Positions 50,562 through 58,544 of a stretch of DNA of 64,000 bases are shown piece by piece. Source of the DNA: Streptomyces sp. SID12488 (lineage in GTDB: Bacteria > Actinomycetota > Actinomycetes > Streptomycetales > Streptomycetaceae); the NCBI RefSeq assembly GCF_010548275.1, contig NZ_JAAGLT010000012.1, forward strand, positions 124,001 to 188,000. Direction: 5' to 3'. The translations under genes were made by a program, and so were the position numbers. The notes beneath the pieces were generated by a model. It was not told the DNA's origin and made no database searches. It saw nothing but the letters and a program-made list of their open reading frames with translations. The number at the start of each line of letters is the position of its first letter. The stretch's first letter is position 1.

Positions 50562-52616
50562 TCAGCAGGTCACGATCGCCGGATCGCTCACGCCCGCCCG
50601 GCCGTTCTCCACGTGCCCGGCGAACCGGCGCAGGAACGCCGCGTCGGCGTCCGAGGTGACCGTCACGTCGTACCAGCGCTTGCTGGCCCCGAGGTCCACC
50701 CGGTGCCGCACGGTGGACCCGGCCCGCACCCTGATCTTGCGCGAGTGTCCCCCGTATCCGCTGGTCAGCTTCAACTCCACGGTCTTGGAGCCCTTGTTGG
50801 TGAGGGTCAGCTCAAGGTCGTCCCCGACGTGGCGTGCGGTCGCCTCGGGTCCGGCGGCACCCTTGCCCCGGCCCTTGAAGACCCGCAGGAAGCCGTTCGG
50901 GCCGTGCACCGTCAGGTCGTGGGCGTCCTTCGAGTAGGCCGAGTTCCAGGTGTCGGAGACGGTCTTGCCCGCGCCGGTGGTGTAGGCCCACGGCCCATCG
51001 GTGCGGTTGCCGGAAGTCACGAGGAAGGAGGCGCCGGCGTGGGTGCCGGAGGCGAAGGCGAGGGTGAGCTTTCCGGCCGTCAGGTCTGCCGAACCGTCCA
51101 CGTACGGGGCGTACTTGAGCGGACGGGCCGGGCGCAGGCCGCGCTCCTGGCGGGGCAGGACCGGGTGCGTGGGCGGCGTCGGGACGTAGTCGGGGTGGCG
51201 GTCCTTGTCCGGCGGCCGGTAGCCGTCGGTGTCGGGGAGGGCCACCGGCCTGGTGTCCTTGCGGGAGAAGTCGAAGGCGGCCGTCAGGTCGCCGCAGACC
51301 GCGCGCCGCCAGGGCGAGATGTTGGGCTCGTGCACGCCGAAGCGGCTCTCCATGAACCGGATGACCGACGTGTGGTCGAGCGTCTCCGAGCAGACGAACC
51401 CGCCCTTGCTCCAGGGCGAGACGACCAGCATCGGCACCCGCTGCCCGAGCCCGTAGGTACCGGCCGCGTGCCGGCTGTCGCCCTTGAACAGGTCCGAGCC
51501 GACGTCGACCGTCGACTTGCCCTGTGCGTCCGACTGGGGCGGGAACGGCGGCACGAGGTGGTCGAAGAAGCCGTCGTTCTCGTCGTACGTGATGAACAGG
51601 GCTGTCTTCGCCCACACCTCGGGGTCGGAGGTGAGCGCGTCCAGGACCTGGGCGATGTACCAGGCGCCGTAGTTCGCGGGCCAGTTGGGGTGCTCGGTGA
51701 AGGCCTCGGGGGCGACGATCCAGGAGACCTGCGGCAGTTCGCCCCCTGACACGTCGGCCTTGAGCTGGTCGAAGAAGCCCTCTCCCTTGCGGGCGTCGGT
51801 GCCGGTGCGGGCCTTGTCGTAGAGGGGGTCGCCGGGCTTCGCGTCGCGGTACTGGTTGAAGTAGAGGAGCGAGTTGTCGCCGTAGTTGCCCCGGTAGGCG
51901 TCCGAGATCCAGCCCCAGGAGCCGGCCGCGTCGAGCCCGTCACCGACGTCCTGGTAGATCTTCCAGGACACGCCCGCCTTTTCGAGACGCTCCGGGTACG
52001 TCGTCCAGCTGTACCCCACCTCGTCGTTGCCGAGGACGGGGCCGCCTCCCTTGCCGTCGTTGCCCGTGTAGCCCGTCCACATGTAGTAGCGGTTCGGGTC
52101 GGTGGAGCCGATGAACGAGCAGTGGTACGCGTCGCAGATGGTGAAGGAGTCGGCCAGCGCGTAGTGGAACGGGATGTCCTTGCGGTTCAGATAGGCCATG
52201 GTCGTTGACGACTTGGCCTGGATCCACTTGTCGTACTTGCCGTTGTTGAAGGCGACGTGACCGTCGCTCCAGCCGTGCGGGAGGTCCTGGATGAAGGCCA
52301 GCCCGAGGTCGTCGGCGTCCGGCCGGAAGGGCAGTACGTCCTTGGTGCCGTCCGACTGGTGCCACACCGACTTGCCGTTCACCTGGGTGACCGGATGCGG
52401 GTCGCCGAAGCCCCGGACTCCGCGCAGCGAACCGAAGTAGTGGTCGAAGGACCGGTTCTCCTGCATGAGGACGACGATGTGCTCGACGTCCTCGATCGTC
52501 CCGGTGCGGTGGTGCGCGGGGAGGGCGGCAGCGCGCTCGATACTGCTGGAGAGCGCGGTGAACGCCGTTGTCGCGCCCGCGAGTTGGAGGAAGTGGCGCC
52601 GGTTGACCTCGGGCAT
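50562..52616 (-). CDS. Phospholipase C, phosphocholine-specific type (Tat-exported)
   Basis: 684 residues from the ATG at 52616. Tat signal (NRRHFLQLAGATTAFTALSS). The phosphoesterase domain starts DVEHIVVLMQENRSFDHYFG, has CDAYHCSFIGSTDPNRYYMW and TYDENDGFFDHL with metal-binding residues, and SPWSKGG. Two C-terminal DUF756 beta domains follow (from about 490). It hydrolyses phosphatidylcholine outside the cell and is often induced by phosphate limitation. Divergent from vanA across 412 bases. Confidence 0.95.
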   Translation of the reverse strand: MPEVNRRHFLQLAGATTAFTALSSSIERAAALPAHHRTGTIEDVEHIVVLMQENRSFDHYFGSLRGVRGFGDPHPVTQVNGKSVWHQSDGTKDVLPFRPDADDLGLAFIQDLPHGWSDGHVAFNNGKYDKWIQAKSSTTMAYLNRKDIPFHYALADSFTICDAYHCSFIGSTDPNRYYMWTGYTGNDGKGGGPVLGNDEVGYSWTTYPERLEKAGVSWKIYQDVGDGLDAAGSWGWISDAYRGNYGDNSLLYFNQYRDAKPGDPLYDKARTGTDARKGEGFFDQLKADVSGGELPQVSWIVAPEAFTEHPNWPANYGAWYIAQVLDALTSDPEVWAKTALFITYDENDGFFDHLVPPFPPQSDAQGKSTVDVGSDLFKGDSRHAAGTYGLGQRVPMLVVSPWSKGGFVCSETLDHTSVIRFMESRFGVHEPNISPWRRAVCGDLTAAFDFSRKDTRPVALPDTDGYRPPDKDRHPDYVPTPPTHPVLPRQERGLRPARPLKYAPYVDGSADLTAGKLTLAFASGTHAGASFLVTSGNRTDGPWAYTTGAGKTVSDTWNSAYSKDAHDLTVHGPNGFLRVFKGRGKGAAGPEATARHVGDDLELTLTNKGSKTVELKLTSGYGGHSRKIRVRAGSTVRHRVDLGASKRWYDVTVTSDADAAFLRRFAGHVENGRAGVSDPAIVTC

Positions 52617-53028
52617 GGGGGAGAAGCCTCTCGTCCTGATGGCGACAATGAGTGGAACGTGACGGAATGCGCGCGCCTGGAGTTTCCCAGGGGTACCGAA
52701 CGGCACGGAAGGGTCCGGTGGCATCCGCGTGAAGGTCGTCGGTACGTGAGATGTGGGGCGGACCAAGACCGCCCCAAGAAACCCCCACGGCATTCCCCGC
52801 CCGGCTGTCGGGTCTCGTGACCTGCGGTGGGGGCACGGACGAGAACCGGGACTGCCGACTCCAGCCGTGTGGTCTCCCATCGGCGCGCAGACGCATCGCA
52901 GGCACAGTCCGGGGGCGGCTCCGAACAGGCCGTTCGCCAAACCCCTTCCGTGAGACGGAAGAGATGTTGCGCCACTGTGACGCCCTTCCCGACGATGTCA
53001 CCACCGCAGACCGACGGGAGTCGCACCC
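52617..53028. other. Divergent promoter region, phospholipase C / vanA
   Basis: 412 bases with no supported gene. Both promoters must lie here. I saw no convincing palindrome or Pho-box direct repeats. Confidence 0.45.
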
Positions 53029-54093
53029 ATGCCGCACACGACCAGTTTCGCCAGGAACCAGTGGTACGTCGCCGCCTACAGTCACGAGGTGGGCCGGGAG
53101 CTGCTCGGCCGCACGATTCTCGGAGAGCCCCTCGTCTTCTACCGGACCGAGGGCGAGGGGACGCCCGTCGCCCTGCACGACCGCTGTGTGCACCGGCGCT
53201 ACCCACTCTCCGAGAGCGGACTCGACGGCGACCGGATCGTGTGCGGTTACCACGGCTTCACCTACGACACCACGGGTACGTGTGTGTACGTGCCCGGGCA
53301 GAAACGCGTCCCGCGCACCGCACGCGTCGCCTCCTACCCGGTGGTCGAGCAGGACGCCCTGATCTGGGTCTGGATCGGCGACCCGGCCCTCGCCGACGCC
53401 GGCACCATTCCGCGGGCCCGGCACCTCGACTCCCCCGGTTGGGTCACCGTCAGGGGCATGGAGCCGATCGACGCCGACTACGGACTGCTCGTCGACAACC
53501 TCCTCGACCTCTCCCACGAGACCTATCTGCACGGCGGCTACATAGGCACCCCAGAGGTCGCCGAGACGCCCATCAACACGGAGGTCGACGAGGGCGCGGG
53601 CATCGTCCGGGTCAGCCGACACATGGACGACGCCGAGTGCCCGCCGTTCTACGCCAGGTCGACCGGCATCGAGGGGCGGATCACGCGCTGGCAGGACATC
53701 GAGTACCACGCGCCGTGCCTGTATCTGCTGCACAGCCGGATCGCGCCGGTGGGTGTCCTGCCCGAGGCCGACGGCAGCGACCCGAACGGTTTCCACACCG
53801 AGATCACGTACGCGATCACGCCGTCGGCCGACGGGAAGGTGTACGACTTCTGGATGGTCTCGCGCGACTGGGCCACGGAGGACGACGAGGTCACCGAGTT
53901 CCTGCGGAGCAACAACCACACGGTGGTCATGCAGGACGTCGACGCGCTCAACCTCCTTCAGCGGACGCTGGGTTCGGAGCGGTCCGGGTACCAGGAGCTG
54001 AGCATCAACATCGACACCGGTGGTCTCGCCGCCCGCCGTATCCTCGCCCGGCTGGTCGAGGAGGGCGACAAGCCGGTGGAGAAGGTCCTGTGA
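53029..54093 (+). CDS. vanA: Vanillate O-demethylase oxygenase subunit (Rieske)
   Basis: 354 residues. Rieske cluster ligands are Cys53, His55, Cys72 and His75 (DRCVHRRYPL and CGYHGFTYD). The mononuclear iron site is in YGLLVDNLLDLSHETYLHGG (Asp/His/His). It demethylates vanillate to protocatechuate, releasing formaldehyde, with electrons from VanB. Length and order match actinobacterial VanA. The stop is overlapped by the GTG of a 62-residue protein, then vanB, forming a tight operon. Confidence 0.93.
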   Translation: MPHTTSFARNQWYVAAYSHEVGRELLGRTILGEPLVFYRTEGEGTPVALHDRCVHRRYPLSESGLDGDRIVCGYHGFTYDTTGTCVYVPGQKRVPRTARVASYPVVEQDALIWVWIGDPALADAGTIPRARHLDSPGWVTVRGMEPIDADYGLLVDNLLDLSHETYLHGGYIGTPEVAETPINTEVDEGAGIVRVSRHMDDAECPPFYARSTGIEGRITRWQDIEYHAPCLYLLHSRIAPVGVLPEADGSDPNGFHTEITYAITPSADGKVYDFWMVSRDWATEDDEVTEFLRSNNHTVVMQDVDALNLLQRTLGSERSGYQELSINIDTGGLAARRILARLVEEGDKPVEKVL

Positions 54094-54278
54094 GCGGCAG
54101 CCCGACAGGCGAGATCTACCGCATCGCCTGGCTGCCGGGAACGGACGTCCTGCACGGCACCTGCCACTGCGGACGTGAGCACAGTTCGCAGGACCCCATC
54201 GAGATGTGGGAGTGGATGCTCGCCCACCCGCAGGGACATCAGCCGCAGCCGGACCAGCCACAGGGAAACAGCTCATGA
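54090..54278 (+). CDS. Small Cys/His protein inside the van operon
   Basis: 62 residues from a GTG overlapping the vanA stop by four bases; its stop overlaps the vanB ATG by four bases. Not recognised. The centre reads DVLHGTCHCGREHSSQDPIE, a CxC plus His cluster suited to a metal or iron-sulfur ligand, followed by MWEWMLAHPQGHQPQPDQPQ. The tight coupling on both sides and normal codon use indicate a real protein, perhaps an assembly or electron-transfer helper. Function unknown. Confidence 0.7.
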   Translation: MSGSPTGEIYRIAWLPGTDVLHGTCHCGREHSSQDPIEMWEWMLAHPQGHQPQPDQPQGNSS

Positions 54279-55210
54279 GCGTGTACGAGGCCGAACTCGT
54301 CGTCGAGCGGCGGGAGTCGGCCGCCGACGGCGTGCTGGCACTCACCCTGCGGCATCCGCTGGGCGAGGAGCTCCCGGACTGGGAGCCGGGCGCGCATGTC
54401 GATGTCGTGCTCGGGCCGGAGCTGGAGCGGCAGTACTCGCTGTGCGGTGACCCCGCGGACCGGTCTGCGTGGCGGATCGCGGTGCTGCGTGAGCCGGACG
54501 GGCGCGGCGGATCGGCCTACGTACACGGGCAGTTGGGGCTCGGTGACAAGGTGCGGGTAAGCGGCCCCCGAAACCACTTCGCGCTCAGGCCGGCGCCCCG
54601 CTACCGCTTCGTCGCCGGCGGTATCGGCATCACACCGATCCTGCCGATGCTCGCCGCCGCCGAGGCCGCGGGCGCCGAGTGGACGCTGCTTTACGGCGGG
54701 CGCACCCGCGACTCCATGGCGTTCACGGAGGAGTTGGGGCGGTACGGGGACAAGGTCACGTTCGCCCCGCAGGACGAGACCGGGCTCCTGGACCTCGACT
54801 CGGAGATCGGGCGACTGCCGGAAGGCACCCTCGTCTACTGCTGCGGACCCGGTGCCCTTCTCGACGCGGTGGAGTCGGTCTGCCCGGCCGGTGCGCTGCA
54901 CGTCGAGCGGTTCGCGCCCAAGGTCCAACAGGCCGGTGTCGACACCGAGTTCGAGGTTGTCCTGCAGCGCAGCGGTCGTACGCTGACCGTGCCCGTCGAG
55001 GTGTCCGTGCTGGACGCGGTGCGCGGCGCCGGGGTCGAGGTGCTCTTCTCGTGCACCGAGGGCACCTGCGGCACATGTGAGACGGACGTGGTCGAAGGCA
55101 CCCCGGACCACCGGGACTCGGTGCTCTCTGACGAAGAGCGGGAGGCGGGCGAGACGATGCTCATCTGCGTGTCCCGGTGCCGTGGCCCACGACTCGTCCT
55201 CGACCTCTAG
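54275..55210 (+). CDS. vanB: Vanillate O-demethylase reductase subunit
   Basis: 311 residues. FMN/NAD reductase followed by a plant-type ferredoxin: flavin site RQYSLCG, NAD site FVAGGIGITPILPML and YCCGPGALL, [2Fe-2S] ligands in LFSCTEGTCGTCETDVVEG and MLICVS. It passes electrons from NADH to VanA. Domain order (reductase then ferredoxin) is that of class IA phthalate-type reductases. Last van gene; the next gene has its own promoter. Confidence 0.94.
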   Translation: MSVYEAELVVERRESAADGVLALTLRHPLGEELPDWEPGAHVDVVLGPELERQYSLCGDPADRSAWRIAVLREPDGRGGSAYVHGQLGLGDKVRVSGPRNHFALRPAPRYRFVAGGIGITPILPMLAAAEAAGAEWTLLYGGRTRDSMAFTEELGRYGDKVTFAPQDETGLLDLDSEIGRLPEGTLVYCCGPGALLDAVESVCPAGALHVERFAPKVQQAGVDTEFEVVLQRSGRTLTVPVEVSVLDAVRGAGVEVLFSCTEGTCGTCETDVVEGTPDHRDSVLSDEEREAGETMLICVSRCRGPRLVLDL

Positions 55211-55266
55211 AGCCACCGTCCCGCCGTCCCGGTCCCGCCGGGGCGGCGACTCACACGGCAAAGGCA

Positions 55267-55340
55267 TTGACCCTGCTTCACCCGGGGCTTTACGTTCCCG
55301 CTGAGAACGACTGAGCACGTCTGCGAACGACTGAGCACGT
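55267..55340 (+). promoter_or_regulatory. Promoter and tandem direct repeat upstream of the ABC importer
   Basis: TTGACC (55267-55272), 18-base spacer, TACGTT (55291-55296). Just downstream of the likely start point, GAACGACTGAGCACGT is repeated at 55305-55320 and 55325-55340, 20 bases (two helical turns) apart, a possible operator. Confidence 0.5.
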
Positions 55341-55417
55341 TCGTGCTGTCCGCGCACAACTCGCCACCACCTGGCACAACCTGTCGGAGTACCACGATCG
55401 GTCCCACAGGAGGAGTC

Positions 55418-56389
55418 TTGCGTCGTCTCTTAACCGGCCTCACGGCCGTCACGCTCCTGGTCACCGCGACGGCCTGTGGGTCGTCGGACGGTTCCGGTTC
55501 GCCGGACGGCACCACGCCGTCCGGCGGCACGACCACTCTCAAGGTCGGCATCATCCCCATCGTCGATGTCGCGCCCCTCTATCTCGGTCAGCAGAAGGGC
55601 TTCTTCAGCGAGCGCGGGCTCAAGCTGTCCATGACCCTCGCGCAGGGCGGCGCGGCGATCGTGCCGGGTGTCGTCAGCGGGCAGTTCCAGTTCGGCTTCA
55701 GCAACGTGACGTCACTGATGATCGCCCAGGCCAACAGCGTGCCCGTCAAGGCCGTCGCCAACGGCATCGCATCAACTGGTGTACAGGGCAAGGACTTCAG
55801 CGCCATCACCGTGAAGAAGGACAGCCCGATCAGGTCGGCGAAGGACCTCGAGGGCAAGAAGGTCGCCGTCAACACCCTCAAGAACATCAACGAGACCTCG
55901 GTGCGCGAGTCTGTGCGCAAGGCGGGCGGCGACCCGGACAAGGTGAAGTTCGTCGAGCTGGCCTTCGACCAGATGCCCGCCGCCCTCGACGGCGGCCAGA
56001 TCGACGCGGCCCAGGTCGTCGAACCCGCCCTCGCGACGGTCAAGAGCCAGGGCGGCCGTGAGATCGCCTGGCCGCTGGTGGACGTCGCGCCGAACTGCAC
56101 CGTCGCGATGTACTTCACCTCGACCCAGTACGCCCGGAAGAACCCGGAGTTGGTGAAGAAGTTCCAGGAGGCCACCGCCGAGTCCCTCGCGTACGCCGAC
56201 GCCCACCCGGACGAGGCCCGCCAGGCCGTCACGACGTACACCAGGATCCCGGCGGATGTGCTGGCGAAGGTGACCCTGCCGAAGTGGCCTGCCGAGGCGA
56301 ACCGTGCCTCCATCGAGGCGCTGGAGAAGCTGGGCGAGGCGGACGGTCTCTTCAAGCAGTCCCCCGACCTGGACAAGCTGTTGCCGTGA
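55418..56389 (+). CDS. ABC-importer substrate-binding lipoprotein (NMT1/SsuA-like), TTA codon at position 5
   Basis: 323 residues from a TTG chosen because AGGAGG lies four bases upstream and the lipoprotein signal starts there (RRLLTGLTAVTLLVTATAC, Cys20). The fifth codon is TTA (55430-55432), the rare leucine codon read by bldA tRNA. The mature part is a type II binding protein of the NMT1/THI5 family: LKVGIIPIVDVAPLYLGQQK, GVVSGQFQFGFSNVTSLMIA, DLEGKKVAVNTLKNINETSV and PNCTVAMYFTSTQYARKNPE. Substrates in the family include aliphatic sulfonates, pyrimidines and aromatic acids; the van genes upstream make an aromatic acid plausible. Confidence 0.88.
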   Translation: MRRLLTGLTAVTLLVTATACGSSDGSGSPDGTTPSGGTTTLKVGIIPIVDVAPLYLGQQKGFFSERGLKLSMTLAQGGAAIVPGVVSGQFQFGFSNVTSLMIAQANSVPVKAVANGIASTGVQGKDFSAITVKKDSPIRSAKDLEGKKVAVNTLKNINETSVRESVRKAGGDPDKVKFVELAFDQMPAALDGGQIDAAQVVEPALATVKSQGGREIAWPLVDVAPNCTVAMYFTSTQYARKNPELVKKFQEATAESLAYADAHPDEARQAVTTYTRIPADVLAKVTLPKWPAEANRASIEALEKLGEADGLFKQSPDLDKLLP

Positions 56390-56716
56390 GGGCGACGAAC
56401 GCCTTGACCGGCGCGGCTCGGTCTCGTCGAGGAGGCGTACTTCCCGCCCGTCGCCCGGATCACCGGCGCCCTCGGCCACGAGCTGTCCGACGAGACGTTC
56501 GGGACGGCGCTCGGCGACACGCCCACCAGCTGGGCGCCGGGGCCGGCGGTCGCGGTGGGCGCCGGCATCGTCGTCGTGAACCTCGTCCTGGGTCTGCTCG
56601 GCTTCGCCCTCTCCGTCGTCTTCCAGCTGGTCGAGGGACGCGTTCTCGGCCGGGACGGCCTGCGCGCCTCGGCCCGGCGGTCGCCGCGGACCCTCGTGAA
56701 CGTGAAAGGGCGATCC
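56386..56716 (+). pseudogene. Collapsed ABC permease gene(s)
   Basis: A GTG at 56386 overlaps the binding-protein stop and reads RATNALTGAARSR, a permease-like start, then the frame is lost. The second frame reads LVEEAYFPPVARITGALGHE, then LSDETFGTALGDTPTSWAP, an N-terminal periplasmic segment of such permeases. It jumps straight into VGAGIVVVNLVLGLLGFALS and VVFQLVEGRVL, the last helix. The central transmembrane helices and the EAA loop (roughly 150-200 residues) are missing, and the frame runs into the ATPase with no stop. Probably an internal deletion, possibly across two adjacent permease genes. Confidence 0.7.
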
Positions 56717-57529
56717 ATGGGCGCGCTTCTCGATGTCACCGGCCTGAACAAGGTCTACGACGGTTCCGGGCGCCGGGTCGAGGCGGTGCGGGACCTCACC
56801 TTCGGCGTCGAGGCGGGTGAACTCGTGTGTCTGGTCGGGCCGTCGGGGTGCGGCAAGACGACGCTGCTCAAATGTGTGGGCGGGCTGCTGGCGCCGACGG
56901 CCGGCCAAGTCACGCTCGCGGGGCGGCCGGTGAGCGGGCCGCCGCCCGGAATGGCCCTCGTCCTCCAGGAGTACGGCCGCAGCCTGTTCCCCTGGACGCG
57001 TGTCGGCGACAACGTCGAACTGCCCCTGAGGCAGAAGAACCTGGCCAGGACCCGGCGCCGCGAGCTGGTCGCGGACGCGCTGCGGTCGGTCGGCCTCGCA
57101 GACGCGGCCGGGGCCTACCCCTGGCAGCTGTCCGGCGGTATGCAGCAGCGGGTCGCGATCGCCCGCGCGCTCGCCTACGAGCCCGAAGTGCTGTTGATGG
57201 ACGAGCCGTTCGCGGCGGTCGACGCCCAGACGCGCGCCGATCTGGAGGATCTCGTACGGGGGCTGTGGCGGGTGCGCGGGATGACGATCCTGTTCGTCAC
57301 GCACGACATCGACGAGGCCGTGTATCTCGGTCAGCGGGTGATCGTCCTGTCCGCGTCCCCGACCGTCGTCAGGAAGGAGCTGAGGATCGATCTGCCGGAC
57401 GAGCGCGACCAGTTGCACACCAGGGTCGCGCCCCGCTTCGCCCAACTCCGTACGCAGGTGTACGAGCAGATCCAGGCGGCCAAGCGCGCAACACCCTCAC
57501 CGGGTCCGGGTCCGACGGACAGGATCTGA
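56717..57529 (+). CDS. ABC-importer ATP-binding protein (SsuB/TauB-like)
   Basis: 270 residues from the ATG at 56717, supported by AAAGGG eight bases before. Walker A GPSGCGKTT, Q-loop VLQEYGRSLFPW, signature LSGGMQQR, Walker B VLLMDEPFAAVD and H-loop FVTHDIDEAVYL. It would power import with the upstream binding protein, but the permease between them is broken, so it may be inactive or serve another permease. Confidence 0.93.
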   Translation: MGALLDVTGLNKVYDGSGRRVEAVRDLTFGVEAGELVCLVGPSGCGKTTLLKCVGGLLAPTAGQVTLAGRPVSGPPPGMALVLQEYGRSLFPWTRVGDNVELPLRQKNLARTRRRELVADALRSVGLADAAGAYPWQLSGGMQQRVAIARALAYEPEVLLMDEPFAAVDAQTRADLEDLVRGLWRVRGMTILFVTHDIDEAVYLGQRVIVLSASPTVVRKELRIDLPDERDQLHTRVAPRFAQLRTQVYEQIQAAKRATPSPGPGPTDRI

Positions 57530-57606
57530 GCCGGTGAGGTGAACGGGCGGTGGCCCCGGTGCCGTCGACGACCTGAACGCCGGCGGTTCCGGGGCCAGGT
57601 CCCGTC

Positions 57607-58278
57607 TCACGCCTCCGGGGCCGGCACCACGCTCAGGTGGCTCGCCGAGCGCCGCGGGCGGCGTGGTCCGCGTGCGGCGTCCGCCGGGCGCCGCGTCTCG
57701 CGGAGCACCAGCGTCAGCCTCGTATAGCCCATGTTCTCAAGGGACTTGGGGGTCTCGCCCACGACGCGGCACTCGGTGGCGCCCCAGCGCGGGTCGGGGT
57801 GCAGCAGCGGTCGTACGGCCCCGTCGTGCTGGACGGCCTCGGCGCCGACCGCCCGGATCCAGTGCGGCAGGCCCTGCCGGTAGGCGGCCTCCATGATCGG
57901 GTCCTGGGCGATGTCCCGGCGGATCGCCTGGAGGCCGCGGTCCTGGGCATGCCGCTCCACCGCGGCGGCGAAGTGGGCGAGCATCGGCAGGCACCAGCTC
58001 GACTCGTGCTCGCCGAGCACCGTGCCGGCGTCCGGGTGGAAAAGGACGAAACGGAGGAAGTTGTCACCGGGCATCGCCGTGGGATGCGGGCCGACGGCGC
58101 GGAAAAGTGTCTCGAACGCGGCGTTGGAGAGGACCACGTCCCAGCGGTGGTCGACGACGACGGACGGGAAGGCCAGGGCATCCAGAAGCATGGCGTAGTC
58201 CCGCAGATACGCCTGGGCCTCGGGCCCCTCGGGGACGGGCCGCGGCGTCGGCCGCTGCCCTCCTGCCTGAAATGCCAT
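57607..58278 (-). CDS. Orphan MmyB-like ligand-binding domain protein
   Basis: 223 residues. It matches the PAS-like MmyB ligand-binding domain of XRE regulators: AYLRDYAMLLDALAFPSVVV, DHRWDVVLSNAAFETLFRAV, DNFLRFVLFHPDAGTVLGEH and ENMGYTRLTLVL near the end. The usual N-terminal HTH is absent; the protein starts almost directly at the domain. MmyB domains are thought to bind fatty acids or related lipids. Divergent from an HTH gene across 266 bases containing a dyad, so it could act as the sensor partner of that HTH protein. Confidence 0.8.
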   Translation of the reverse strand: MAFQAGGQRPTPRPVPEGPEAQAYLRDYAMLLDALAFPSVVVDHRWDVVLSNAAFETLFRAVGPHPTAMPGDNFLRFVLFHPDAGTVLGEHESSWCLPMLAHFAAAVERHAQDRGLQAIRRDIAQDPIMEAAYRQGLPHWIRAVGAEAVQHDGAVRPLLHPDPRWGATECRVVGETPKSLENMGYTRLTLVLRETRRPADAARGPRRPRRSASHLSVVPAPEA

Positions 58279-58343
58279 CGGGAGGTCACCCCTCTTGCCT
58301 ATGCGGCCTTCACGCGGCGCCCTGATCCTGATGCCCTGGGATG

Positions 58344-58385
58344 AGCCGTGTCAACTATCGTGGCATTTCATGCCTGTTGACGGCT
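58344..58385. promoter_or_regulatory. Nested dyad between divergent MmyB-domain and HTH genes
   Basis: AGCCGTGTCAAC (58344-58355) pairs with GTTGACGGCT (58376-58385) with a two-base bulge. GGCAT/ATGCC (58362-58366/58370-58374) lies inside. A probable operator of the divergent promoter. Confidence 0.5.
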
Positions 58386-58544
58386 GAATCTGGCCACAGA
58401 TGTGGCGAGAGCTGGATGTGAGTTCGAACAACCCGCTACTCTCTCCGGGCAGTTCACGGTGCCTGACGAGGTCGCGGATTACGCACCCGTCATGGATGAC
58501 GCGCACAGACACAAAAGACTCAGAAGACGGTAGGAGACCTGTCG

